Assembly: GCA_046292445.1 (NCBI GenBank)
Contig: JBKBQT010000013.1
Coordinates: 1 to 64,000 of the forward strand
DNA length: 64,000 bases
Reading direction: 5' to 3'
From: CALIZF01 sp046292445
GTDB lineage: Bacteria; Pseudomonadota; Alphaproteobacteria; Rhodobacterales; Rhodobacteraceae
Numbering within the stretch: the first letter of the stretch is position 1; every line of letters begins with the position of its first letter. The position numbers and the translations under genes are program-made. This document shows, piece after piece, positions 8,463 through 15,560 of this stretch. The notes beneath the pieces were generated by a model that searched no databases, had not been told where the DNA came from, and worked only from the letters and a program-made list of their open reading frames with translations.

Positions 8463-8785
8463 GCACGCAAGGTCTCGGGGTCGACCCCCGCCGCGAGGGC
8501 GGCGGTGAACCATCCGGGCCGGCGGCCGCGGCCGCCCCAGGTTTCGTTCGGGTTCTCTGGATTGACGTATTTCGCCGCCGACTTCGACCGCGTGGCGGCC
8601 CTTTTGCGCGTCGTCGCCATCCCGGTGATTTCCGCAAGGGAAAACCCCTTCTCGCGCACCAGTTCCTCGACCTCGGCCAGAACCTCCTTCTTCTTGCGCT
8701 CCTCGAAGGAGGCAATGGCGCGGTTCACGCGGGCCTGAAGGTCGCGCAATTCGCGCAGGGACATGCTGTTCAGATCGATTTCCAT
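8459..8785 (-). CDS. hvrA: H-NS-family nucleoid protein HvrA
   Basis: This is a 108-residue H-NS-like DNA-binding protein. It has an N-terminal coiled-coil oligomerisation segment (about residues 5-50) and the C-terminal AT-hook-like core ETWGGRGRRPGWF at about residues 81-93. In Rhodobacter capsulatus, HvrA modulates photosynthesis and nitrogen-fixation genes and lies next to regA, as here. The ATG at 8785 is preferred because GGAAAG precedes it; an ATG at 8797 is possible. The preceding gene is regA, whose stop is 86 bp upstream. Confidence 0.9.
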   Translation of the reverse strand: MEIDLNSMSLRELRDLQARVNRAIASFEERKKKEVLAEVEELVREKGFSLAEITGMATTRKRAATRSKSAAKYVNPENPNETWGGRGRRPGWFTAALAAGVDPETLRA

Positions 8786-8871
8786 TGGTCTTTCCATTCC
8801 CACGTATTTCGGCGTAACCCCGCCGAGTCGGCAACGCAAGACCAATGCGCCGCCCATGCGTCATTTACCGC

Positions 8872-9426
8872 CTATTTCGGGCTCCGCTTCGCGAGAATGC
8901 GCTGCAGCGTCCGGCGGTGCATGTTGAGCCGGCGCGCGGTTTCCGAAACATTGCGCTCGCATAGCTCGTAGACCCGCTGGATATGTTCCCAGCGGACCCG
9001 GTCGGCCGACATCGGGTTTTCCGGTGGCGGCGGCGGGCCCTCGCCACGCGACAGCAAGGCGTGCGTGATGTCATTGGCGTCGGCCGGCTTGGACAGATAA
9101 TCGGTCGCCCCGATCTTGACCGCCGCGACCGCCGTGGCGATCGCACCATAGCCGGTCAGCACGACGATGCGGCAATCGGGCCGCCGTTCGCGCAAGGCCT
9201 CGACAACATCGAGGCCGTTGCCATCCTCGAGCCGCAGGTCCACCACCGCATAGGCCGGTGGCCGCGCCTGGGCTATCGCCTTGCCCATTGCGACCGTCTC
9301 GGCCGTCTCGGGCACGAAGCCGCGTTTTTCCATCGCGCGCGCGAGGCGCTTGAGAAACGGCTCGTCATCGTCCACCAGCAGCAGGGAACGGTCGTCGCCG
9401 ATGTCGGCCTGGTCGATGTCGGTCAT
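8872..9426 (-). CDS. regA: Redox response regulator RegA (PrrA/ActR)
   Basis: RegA is the global redox response regulator. It controls respiration, photosynthesis, carbon and nitrogen fixation genes when phosphorylated by RegB. The protein has the exact family length of 184 residues: a receiver domain with acidic pair D20-D21, phospho-acceptor D63 (VVDLRL) and K113, a proline-rich linker (PPPPPENP), and a C-terminal Fis-type helix-turn-helix (NVSETARRLNMHRRTLQRI). The ATG at 9426 has a GAGGCG site. The order senC-regA-hvrA with divergent regB is the conserved Rhodobacter arrangement. Confidence 0.97.
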   Translation of the reverse strand: MTDIDQADIGDDRSLLLVDDDEPFLKRLARAMEKRGFVPETAETVAMGKAIAQARPPAYAVVDLRLEDGNGLDVVEALRERRPDCRIVVLTGYGAIATAVAAVKIGATDYLSKPADANDITHALLSRGEGPPPPPENPMSADRVRWEHIQRVYELCERNVSETARRLNMHRRTLQRILAKRSPK

Positions 9427-9522
9427 GGCTGCGCCTCTGTTCCCCTGCCGTTCACAAGGTTCTAGGCGCAAGGACCGGGATCGTCAAACTGCGGTCGTCA
9501 CATTATGCTGACCGGCGGGCCG

Positions 9523-10143
9523 TCAACTTGCATCGACAAAGCACGCGACGCGGCGGGCGATTTCCTCGGGGCCGGCATCGCGGCGGAAGAATTCGACAAA
9601 CCCGTGGCCGGGCAGGACGAGGTAGGTGAATGTCGTGTGGTCGATCAGGTAATAATCGGGATCGCCGTCCTGCACGCGATAGAATGTCCGATAGGCTTTC
9701 GATGCCGCATCGATCTGCGTCTGGCTGCCCGTGAGCGCGATCATCCGCGGGTGCAGGTTCGCGGCGAATTCCGCCAGCACCTCGGGGGTGTCGCGTTTCG
9801 GGTCGATCGAGATGAAAACGGGCGTGACGATCTTGCCCATTTCCTCGAGGATCTCGACCGCCTCGGCATTGCGCGCGGTGTCGAGCGGGCAGACATCGGG
9901 ACAGTAGGTATAGCCGAAATAGATCAGCGACGGGCGGGTGACGACCTCGGCATCGGTGACGGTCCTGCCGGTCTGGTCCACCAGCGTGAAGGGCCCGCCG
10001 ATCATCGCCTCGCCGCCCGCGACGGCGCCTTGGCGGCAGCCTGCGAACCGATCGTCAGGTGCAGGCAGGACAAGGAACCAAACGGCCGCGGCACCCGCCG
10101 CCACGATGGCCGCAGCGCCCGTTGCGGCATATATCCGTCGCAT
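9523..10143 (-). CDS. senC: SCO1/SenC copper chaperone of cytochrome oxidase
   Basis: SenC/SCO proteins deliver copper to cytochrome c oxidases and influence redox signalling. This 206-residue protein starts with a signal anchor (residues 5-26) and has a thioredoxin-like fold with the copper ligands C81-P-D-V-C85 and H169 (YYLIDHTTF). An AAAGGAGG ribosome site precedes the ATG at 10143. It lies between regB (divergent) and regA (same strand, 96 bp downstream). It probably acts at the periplasmic face of the membrane. Confidence 0.95.
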   Translation of the reverse strand: MRRIYAATGAAAIVAAGAAAVWFLVLPAPDDRFAGCRQGAVAGGEAMIGGPFTLVDQTGRTVTDAEVVTRPSLIYFGYTYCPDVCPLDTARNAEAVEILEEMGKIVTPVFISIDPKRDTPEVLAEFAANLHPRMIALTGSQTQIDAASKAYRTFYRVQDGDPDYYLIDHTTFTYLVLPGHGFVEFFRRDAGPEEIARRVACFVDAS

Positions 10144-10175
10144 GCGAAAGCCTCCTTTTGCCCGGTCACATTGAT

Positions 10176-10190
10176 CCCGCATCGCGCGGG
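10176..10190. promoter_or_regulatory. Inverted repeat in the senC-regB divergent promoter
   Basis: CCCGC-ATCGC-GCGGG forms a 5+5 bp dyad near the middle of the 102-bp gap between the divergent senC and regB starts. In R. capsulatus, RegA binds this intergenic region and autoregulates. The GC-rich half-sites are compatible with a RegA-type site, but that consensus is loose, so the match is suggestive only. Confidence 0.35.
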
Positions 10191-10245
10191 CCGTAACAAG
10201 ACCGGGCGCCCGCCTGCGACACCGCGCCTGCCCCGAAGGGATGCC

Positions 10246-11634
10246 ATGCCTGCTGCAACGATCGGCCTTGGCCGGCAAAGCCAGTCGAGCACTTGGGTGC
10301 GCCTGCGCACGCTGATCCTGCTGCGCTGGATGGCGGTAATCGGGCAGGCCGCCGCGATCGCCGCCGCCTACCGGTTTCTCGGCATGGATCTGCCGCTGGG
10401 GCTCTGTTTTCTCGTGGTCGGCGCCTCGGTTATCTCGAACCTGATCGCGACGTTCGTCTTTCCCGAAAGCAAGCGCCTGTCGGAGGGCGAGGCTTTCGCG
10501 TTCCTTCTGTTCGATCTTGTGCAACTGTCGCTGCTCTTGATGTTCACCGGCGGGCTGCACAACCCGTTCGTGCCGCTCATCGTGGCGCCGGTCACGATTT
10601 CGGCAACGGCGCTCAACCTGCGGTCCACGGTGCTTCTGGGCGGCCTTGCAATCGCGTTCGTCACGCTCCTTGCCTTCGTGCACATCCCCCTGCGCGACTC
10701 GGCCGGGGTGGTCCTGCGCGTTCCGGTGCTGTTCGAGGTCGGGTTCTGGCTGTCCATCGTCATCGGCGTGATCTTCCTTGCGCTCTATTCGCATCGCGTC
10801 TCGACCGAGATCCGGGCGATGTCCGAGGCGCTGCTTGCCACGCAGATGGCGCTGGCGCGGGAGCAGAAGCTGACCGATCTCGGCGGCGTCGTTGCGGCGG
10901 CGGCACATGAACTCGGCACACCGCTGGCGACGATCAAGCTCGTGTCGGCCGAGTTGATGGAAGAGATGGCGGGCAAGCCGGACCTCTCGCATCTCTACGA
11001 CGACGCCCGGTTGATCCGCGAACAGGCCGACCGCTGCCGCGACATCCTGCGCTCGATGGGGCGCGCGGGAAAGGACGATCGGCTCTTGCGGCAGGCGCCG
11101 CTCGACACGGTTCTGCGCGAGGCGGCCGAGCCGCATGCCGCGCGGGGCCGGACGCTGCATTTCAACGTGCACGCGGCCGAGGGCGCCGAGCCGCGCCAGC
11201 CGCTTGTGCGCCGCGCACCCGAGGTCATCCATGGCCTGCGGAATCTCGTGCAGAATGCAGTCGATTTCGCGCATGGGAATGTCTGGATCGACGGCGTCTG
11301 GTCGGACCGGGAAATCCGGGTGCGCATCGCCGATGACGGGCCGGGCTATCCGCCGCAGCTGATCGGGCGGATCGGCGATCCCTTCGTGCGCGCCCGCCCG
11401 GACGGCCAGCGCCGCCCGGAATACGACGGAATGGGCCTTGGCCTGTTCATCGCCAAGACGCTGCTCGAGCGGTCGGGGGCGGAGCTGAGTTTCGCGAACG
11501 GATCCGATCCGTTCCTGAAGGAACGCGAACGGCCCGATCGCGGCGGCGCGATCGTCGAGGTCGTCTGGCCGCGGCACCGGATCGTCGCCGATCTGGCCGA
11601 GACAACCGGGCGGAACGAGGCGATTTCATCCTGA
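10246..11634 (+). CDS. regB: Redox sensor histidine kinase RegB (PrrB)
   Basis: RegB is the membrane histidine kinase that senses the quinone pool and redox state and phosphorylates RegA. In this 462-residue protein, residues about 20-185 form several hydrophobic segments. The quinone-associated motif GGLHNPF is at 102-108, and the phosphorylated H221 lies in HELGTPLATIKL. The redox cysteine homologous to R. capsulatus Cys265 is C264 (ADRCRDIL), and the ATP-binding domain has an N box (LRNLVQNAVDFA) and GMGLGLFIAK. The ATG at 10246 has an AAGGGA site. All known sensory residues are present, so full function is expected. Confidence 0.96.
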   Translation: MPAATIGLGRQSQSSTWVRLRTLILLRWMAVIGQAAAIAAAYRFLGMDLPLGLCFLVVGASVISNLIATFVFPESKRLSEGEAFAFLLFDLVQLSLLLMFTGGLHNPFVPLIVAPVTISATALNLRSTVLLGGLAIAFVTLLAFVHIPLRDSAGVVLRVPVLFEVGFWLSIVIGVIFLALYSHRVSTEIRAMSEALLATQMALAREQKLTDLGGVVAAAAHELGTPLATIKLVSAELMEEMAGKPDLSHLYDDARLIREQADRCRDILRSMGRAGKDDRLLRQAPLDTVLREAAEPHAARGRTLHFNVHAAEGAEPRQPLVRRAPEVIHGLRNLVQNAVDFAHGNVWIDGVWSDREIRVRIADDGPGYPPQLIGRIGDPFVRARPDGQRRPEYDGMGLGLFIAKTLLERSGAELSFANGSDPFLKERERPDRGGAIVEVVWPRHRIVADLAETTGRNEAISS

Positions 11635-11699
11635 CGCAACGTGCGGTGTTGCACAAAAAACATCGATTGCGCTTGACTGGCCGGTTGCGCACGCTCTGG

Positions 11700-11714
11700 T
11701 TAAATGTTGTTTAC
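11700..11714. promoter_or_regulatory. CtrA-like site TTAA-N7-TTAC
   Basis: TTAA-ATGTTGT-TTAC lies 51-65 bp upstream of the PAS-protein start. It matches the CtrA consensus TTAA-N7-TTAA at seven of eight fixed positions with correct spacing. TTAA is rare in this GC-rich sequence. The 130-bp gap is also notably A/T-rich for the window. One near match can occur by chance, so this is a candidate only. Confidence 0.4.
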
Positions 11715-11764
11715 AAACTAGCCTCTTGGTTGCATCCGCACTGCCCAGACGCGAGGATCGCGGG

Positions 11765-13336
11765 ATGAGCCTTTCAGTCGGCCTCGGCCTGTTCGCGGTT
11801 TCGCTCCTGGCCGCTCTGGCGGCCTTGGCGCTCGTGTCGTGCGTGCCGACCCGGAAGCAGGGGCCCGGCACGCTGTTCGGCGACGGCCCGCCCTCGACCG
11901 TTCTTATCTTCGATGACGAAACGCTGATCGATGCGACGGCCAGCGCCAGGGCGCTGCTTGCCGCAGTGCGGATGCGCGGCACGGCGTGGCAGAGGTTCAT
12001 CGCCTTCGCCGCCCCGCGCTTTCCGGGGGTCGAGGCGCGGCTGGCGCAACTGGCCGATCTGGGCACGGTGACGATGGCGGCCGTGGGGGCCGATCCGCTG
12101 ACCCTGCGCGCGGAATGGCGCGGCGGTCTGCGCCGGATCACGCTGATCGACGCCCATCTCGATACGGCCGCCCTGCCCTATGACAGCTTCGCCCAGCGCG
12201 CGCAGGACGACGAGCTTGCCGCGCTGCGCGCCGCGACCGACCGCGCGCCCTTCCCGATCTGGCGCGAGGCGGCGGACGGGACGATCCTTTGGGTCAATGA
12301 CCGCTACATGCAGGTTGCCGCGGCTGTCGACCCTGAGGCGGGCGAGGCGACATGGCCGCCGCCGCCGCTGTTCCGGGCGCCCGACCGCCGCGGCCGCGTG
12401 CGGGTCGACCTTCGGGACGGATCGCCGCCGCTGTGGTTCGACCGCGCCGCCGCCGAGACCGGGACGGGCGTCGTCGGCTATGCCTTGCCCGCCGATGCCG
12501 CAGCGCAGGCCGAGGCAAGCTTGCGTGATTTCGTCCAGACCTTGACGCTGACCTTTGCGCATCTTCCCATCGGCCTTGCGATCTTCGACCGGGCGCGCCG
12601 GCTTCAGGTCTTCAACCCCGCGCTGACCGACCTGACGGCGCTGCCGGCGGAATTCCTGTCAACCCGCCCGACACTCCATGCCGTTCTCGATGCGATGCGG
12701 GATCGGCGGATGATCCCCGAACCCAAGGATTACAAGCACTGGCGCCAGCGCATCGCGGCCGGCGAAGGGGATGCGCCTGCCGCCGCGTTCGAGGAAACCT
12801 GGTCCCTGCCGGGCGACCGCACCTATCGCGTCATCGGCCGGCCGCATCCCGAGGGCGCGCTTGCCCTGCTGCTGGAGGACATCACCGCCGAGGTCAGCCG
12901 CGTTCGCACGTTCCGGGCCGATCTGGCGCTGGGGCAATCGGTGCTCGACGCGCTCGACGAGGGGATCGCGGTCTTTGCCCGCGACGGCACGCTGGTGCAG
13001 AGCAACGCCGCCTATGCCGCGATCTGGTCGCATGACCCCGGATCGAGCGTGGCCGCCACCTCGGCCGAGATGGCGCTGCGGCACTGGGCCGACCGCTGCG
13101 CGCCCGATCCGGTCTGGACCCGGATCGAGGCGGCCCTTGCCGCGCGGCCGAACGGCCCTGCCCGTGCGGCATGGGAGGCAACCCTGCGCCAGACGACGGG
13201 TCGCACGGTGCGCTGCCGCATCGTGCCGATCGCGGGGGGCGCCACGCTCGTCGCCTTCAGCGTGGCGCCGGCGCAGCGGATCGGCGGCCCTGCCCCTGTT
13301 GCGGTGCCGGCCAAACCGGCGGTCGGGGAAAGCTGA
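11765..13336 (+). CDS. Membrane-anchored multi-PAS protein, possible Rhodobacterales DivL
   Basis: This 523-residue protein has an N-terminal membrane segment (residues 5-25). It then has three PAS-like regions at about residues 153-230, 262-370 and 392-505 (for example HLPIGLAIFDRARRLQVFNP and DALDEGIAVFARDGTLVQSN). It ends without a histidine-kinase or other output domain. In R. capsulatus a PAS-domain protein called DivL acts on the CckA-ChpT-CtrA phosphorelay. This protein and the CtrA-like site upstream fit that role, but orthology is inferred. GAGGA lies seven bases before the ATG. It heads the tsaE-amgK-murU-addBA run. A truncated kinase remnant is the alternative. Confidence 0.65.
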   Translation: MSLSVGLGLFAVSLLAALAALALVSCVPTRKQGPGTLFGDGPPSTVLIFDDETLIDATASARALLAAVRMRGTAWQRFIAFAAPRFPGVEARLAQLADLGTVTMAAVGADPLTLRAEWRGGLRRITLIDAHLDTAALPYDSFAQRAQDDELAALRAATDRAPFPIWREAADGTILWVNDRYMQVAAAVDPEAGEATWPPPPLFRAPDRRGRVRVDLRDGSPPLWFDRAAAETGTGVVGYALPADAAAQAEASLRDFVQTLTLTFAHLPIGLAIFDRARRLQVFNPALTDLTALPAEFLSTRPTLHAVLDAMRDRRMIPEPKDYKHWRQRIAAGEGDAPAAAFEETWSLPGDRTYRVIGRPHPEGALALLLEDITAEVSRVRTFRADLALGQSVLDALDEGIAVFARDGTLVQSNAAYAAIWSHDPGSSVAATSAEMALRHWADRCAPDPVWTRIEAALAARPNGPARAAWEATLRQTTGRTVRCRIVPIAGGATLVAFSVAPAQRIGGPAPVAVPAKPAVGES

Positions 13337-13376
13337 CCGGCTTGCGGGTCCGGGCGGGCGCGTTACAGTCGCGCCC

Positions 13377-13880
13377 ATGTCCGGCCCGGCCGATCTGTCC
13401 TGCACGCTTGCGCTGCCCGATGCCGAGGCCACGGCACGGCTTGGGCGCTGGCTCGCCGGCTGCCTTGCCCCCGGCGACTGCCTGCTGCTGACCGGCGGGA
13501 TCGGGGCGGGCAAGACGCATCTGGCCCGCGCGCTCATCGCCGCGCGGCAGGCGGCGGCGGGCGAGCCGGCCGAGCATATCCCCTCGCCCAGCTACACGCT
13601 CGTGCAGACCTATCGCGCGGGGGATGGCGAGATCTGGCATGCCGATCTCTACCGCCTCGGCGATCCGGGCGAGGTGGCGGAACTCGGTCTCGACACCGCC
13701 CTCGGCACCGCGCTGTGCATCATCGAATGGGCCGACCGGCTGCCTGCCGCGCTGGTGCCGAGCACCGCCCTTCGGATCGACCTCGCGCCCATGGGCGAAG
13801 GCCGCAGCGCCGCGCTGCGGGCCGCCGGCAGGGTCGCGGGCCGCATCCGAGACCTTTCTGGGGGCCTCCCCGATGCCTGA
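13377..13880 (+). CDS. tsaE: tRNA threonylcarbamoyladenosine ATPase TsaE
   Basis: TsaE is the P-loop ATPase of the TsaBDE complex that forms t6A at position 37 of ANN-decoding tRNAs. The 167-residue protein has the Walker A motif GGIGAGKT at residues 40-47, a PSPSYTLVQTY switch segment, HADLYRLGDPGEVAELGLD, and IIEWADRLP, all family hallmarks. It lies 40 bp after the PAS gene, and its end overlaps the following kinase gene by 8 bp. Confidence 0.95.
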   Translation: MSGPADLSCTLALPDAEATARLGRWLAGCLAPGDCLLLTGGIGAGKTHLARALIAARQAAAGEPAEHIPSPSYTLVQTYRAGDGEIWHADLYRLGDPGEVAELGLDTALGTALCIIEWADRLPAALVPSTALRIDLAPMGEGRSAALRAAGRVAGRIRDLSGGLPDA

Positions 13881-14886
13881 CCGCCGGCAGGCCCTCCCGA
13901 CCTTTCTCGCGGTCGCCGGCTGGGGCGATGCGGTCCGCGAACCGCTCGCCGGCGACGCCTCGCCGCGCCGCTACGAACGGCTGCGCCGCGGCGGCGAGAC
14001 GGCGGTGCTGATGGATGCCGACCCGGCGACGGGCGAGGATGTGCGCCCCTTCCTGCACATCGCCCGTCACCTTGCGGCGCTCGGCCTCAGCCCGCCTGCG
14101 GTGCTGGCCGGGGCACCCGACGATGGGTTCCTGCTGCTCGAGGACCTCGGGGATGACCTTTATGCCCGGGTCGTCGCCGCCGATCCGGGGGCCGAGCCCG
14201 CGCTCTACGATGCGGCGGTCGATGTGCTGGCGCATCTGCAGGCGCACCCGCCGCCGGCCGGCCTGGCCAGCTATGATCCGGCGGCCATGGGCGCGGCCGC
14301 CGCGCTGGCTGTCGAATGGTATGCGCGCGCGGTTACCGGCGCCGCAACCGATGCCGCACCGCTTGCCGATGCCGTAGCGACGGCGGTTGCTGCGCTCGAC
14401 CGGCCGGCGGTCATCGCGCTTCGCGACTATCACGCGGAAAACCTGATCTGGCTCCCCGGGCGCGAGGGTATCCGCCGGGTCGGCCTGCTCGATTTCCAGT
14501 CGGCCGAACTGGCGCCGCCGGAATACGATCTGGTCTCGCTGGTGCAGGACGCAAGGCGCGACGTGACGCCCGCCGCAGTGACGGCGGCGCTGCGGCGCCA
14601 TGCCGACGCGCGGGGCGACGCGCTGGCGGTGACCGAGGCTGCCGTGGCGGTCATGGGCGCACAGCGGGCGCTGCGTATCCTCGGGGTCTTTGCGCGGCTG
14701 TCGCTGCGCGACGGCAAGCCGGGCTATATCCGCCTCATTCCCCGCGTCTGGGGCCAGTTGCAGCAGAATCTTGCCGCCCCCGCCCTCGCCCCCCTCGCCC
14801 GGATCGTCGCGCAGGCGCTACCGCCGCCGAGCCCGCAGGCCCTCGAGAGGATCGCCGCGCAATGCGCCGCCGCCCCGATGCGCTGA
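13873..14886 (+). CDS. amgK: AmgK-like N-acetylmuramate/N-acetylglucosamine anomeric kinase
   Basis: This 337-residue aminoglycoside-phosphotransferase-fold kinase has the catalytic loop LRDYHAENLIWLPG and the metal-binding segment LLDFQSAELAPPEYDLVSL. Together with the adjacent sugar-1-phosphate uridylyltransferase, this matches AmgK-MurU. In Pseudomonas putida and Caulobacter, AmgK-MurU recycle MurNAc directly to UDP-MurNAc, bypassing de novo synthesis and giving fosfomycin tolerance. It overlaps tsaE by 8 bp and murU by 25 bp. Substrate specificity is inferred from the pair rather than from unique residues. Confidence 0.82.
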   Translation: MPDRRQALPTFLAVAGWGDAVREPLAGDASPRRYERLRRGGETAVLMDADPATGEDVRPFLHIARHLAALGLSPPAVLAGAPDDGFLLLEDLGDDLYARVVAADPGAEPALYDAAVDVLAHLQAHPPPAGLASYDPAAMGAAAALAVEWYARAVTGAATDAAPLADAVATAVAALDRPAVIALRDYHAENLIWLPGREGIRRVGLLDFQSAELAPPEYDLVSLVQDARRDVTPAAVTAALRRHADARGDALAVTEAAVAVMGAQRALRILGVFARLSLRDGKPGYIRLIPRVWGQLQQNLAAPALAPLARIVAQALPPPSPQALERIAAQCAAAPMR

Positions 14887-15560
14887 TGCTCTTCGCAGCC
14901 GGGTTCGGCACCCGCATGGGCGCGCTGACGGCGGACCGGCCCAAGCCGCTGATCCCGGTCGCGGGGCGGCCGCTGATCGACCATGCGCTTGCGCTGGCTG
15001 ACGCAGCGGGGATCGCGCGGCGGGTGGTGAACCTGCATTACCGGGGCGAACAACTGGCCGCGCATCTCGCGGATCGCCCCGGCCTCGCGCTGTCCTGGGA
15101 ACGGGAGGCGATCCTCGACACCGGCGGCGGGCTTCGCGCGGCGCTGCCGCTGCTCGGGCCGGGGCCGGTGCTGACGCTCAACACCGATGCGGTCTGGACC
15201 GGGCCGAACCCGCTCGGCGCGCTGGCCGACGGCTGGGACGGGCAGGCGATGGGCGCGCTGCTCCTCCTTGCGCCGCGGGACCGGGCGACGGGACATGCGG
15301 GGCCGGGGGATTTCGCGATGGACGCGGGCGGGCGGCTGACACGGGGCGGGCCGTTCGTCTATCTCGGCGCGCAGGTGATCGACCCCGCCGCGCTCGACGC
15401 CATCCCCGACCGGGTGTTCTCGTTCAACCGCGTCTGGGACCGGCTGATCGCGGAGGGTCGCGCCTTCGGTCTGGTCCATGCGGGCGGGTGGTGCGATGTC
15501 GGCCGGCCCGAGGGGATCGCGCTGGCTGAAGCGCTGCTGGCGGGACAGGCCGATGTTTGA
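14862..15560 (+). CDS. murU: MurU-like sugar-1-phosphate uridylyltransferase
   Basis: This 232-residue nucleotidyltransferase has the signature LFAAGFGTRMGALTADRPKP near the N terminus, a metal-binding NTDAVW segment, and GGWCDVGRPEGI near the end. With the upstream kinase it would convert MurNAc-1-phosphate to UDP-MurNAc in peptidoglycan recycling. The ATG at 14862 lies inside the kinase gene; a later ATG at 14886 would also leave the signature intact. The end overlaps addB by 8 bp. Confidence 0.82.
   Translation: MRRRPDALMLFAAGFGTRMGALTADRPKPLIPVAGRPLIDHALALADAAGIARRVVNLHYRGEQLAAHLADRPGLALSWEREAILDTGGGLRAALPLLGPGPVLTLNTDAVWTGPNPLGALADGWDGQAMGALLLLAPRDRATGHAGPGDFAMDAGGRLTRGGPFVYLGAQVIDPAALDAIPDRVFSFNRVWDRLIAEGRAFGLVHAGGWCDVGRPEGIALAEALLAGQADV

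Noticed and set aside
10171..10185. FNR-type site TTGATCCCGCATCGC between senC and regB
   Set aside because: The right half is not ATCAA and the spacing is wrong for TTGAT-N4-ATCAA.
10144..11577. Extension of senC far upstream on the minus strand
   Set aside because: The frame is open by GC bias only. The signal anchor and a strong ribosome site place the senC start at 10143, and the extension lies opposite regB.
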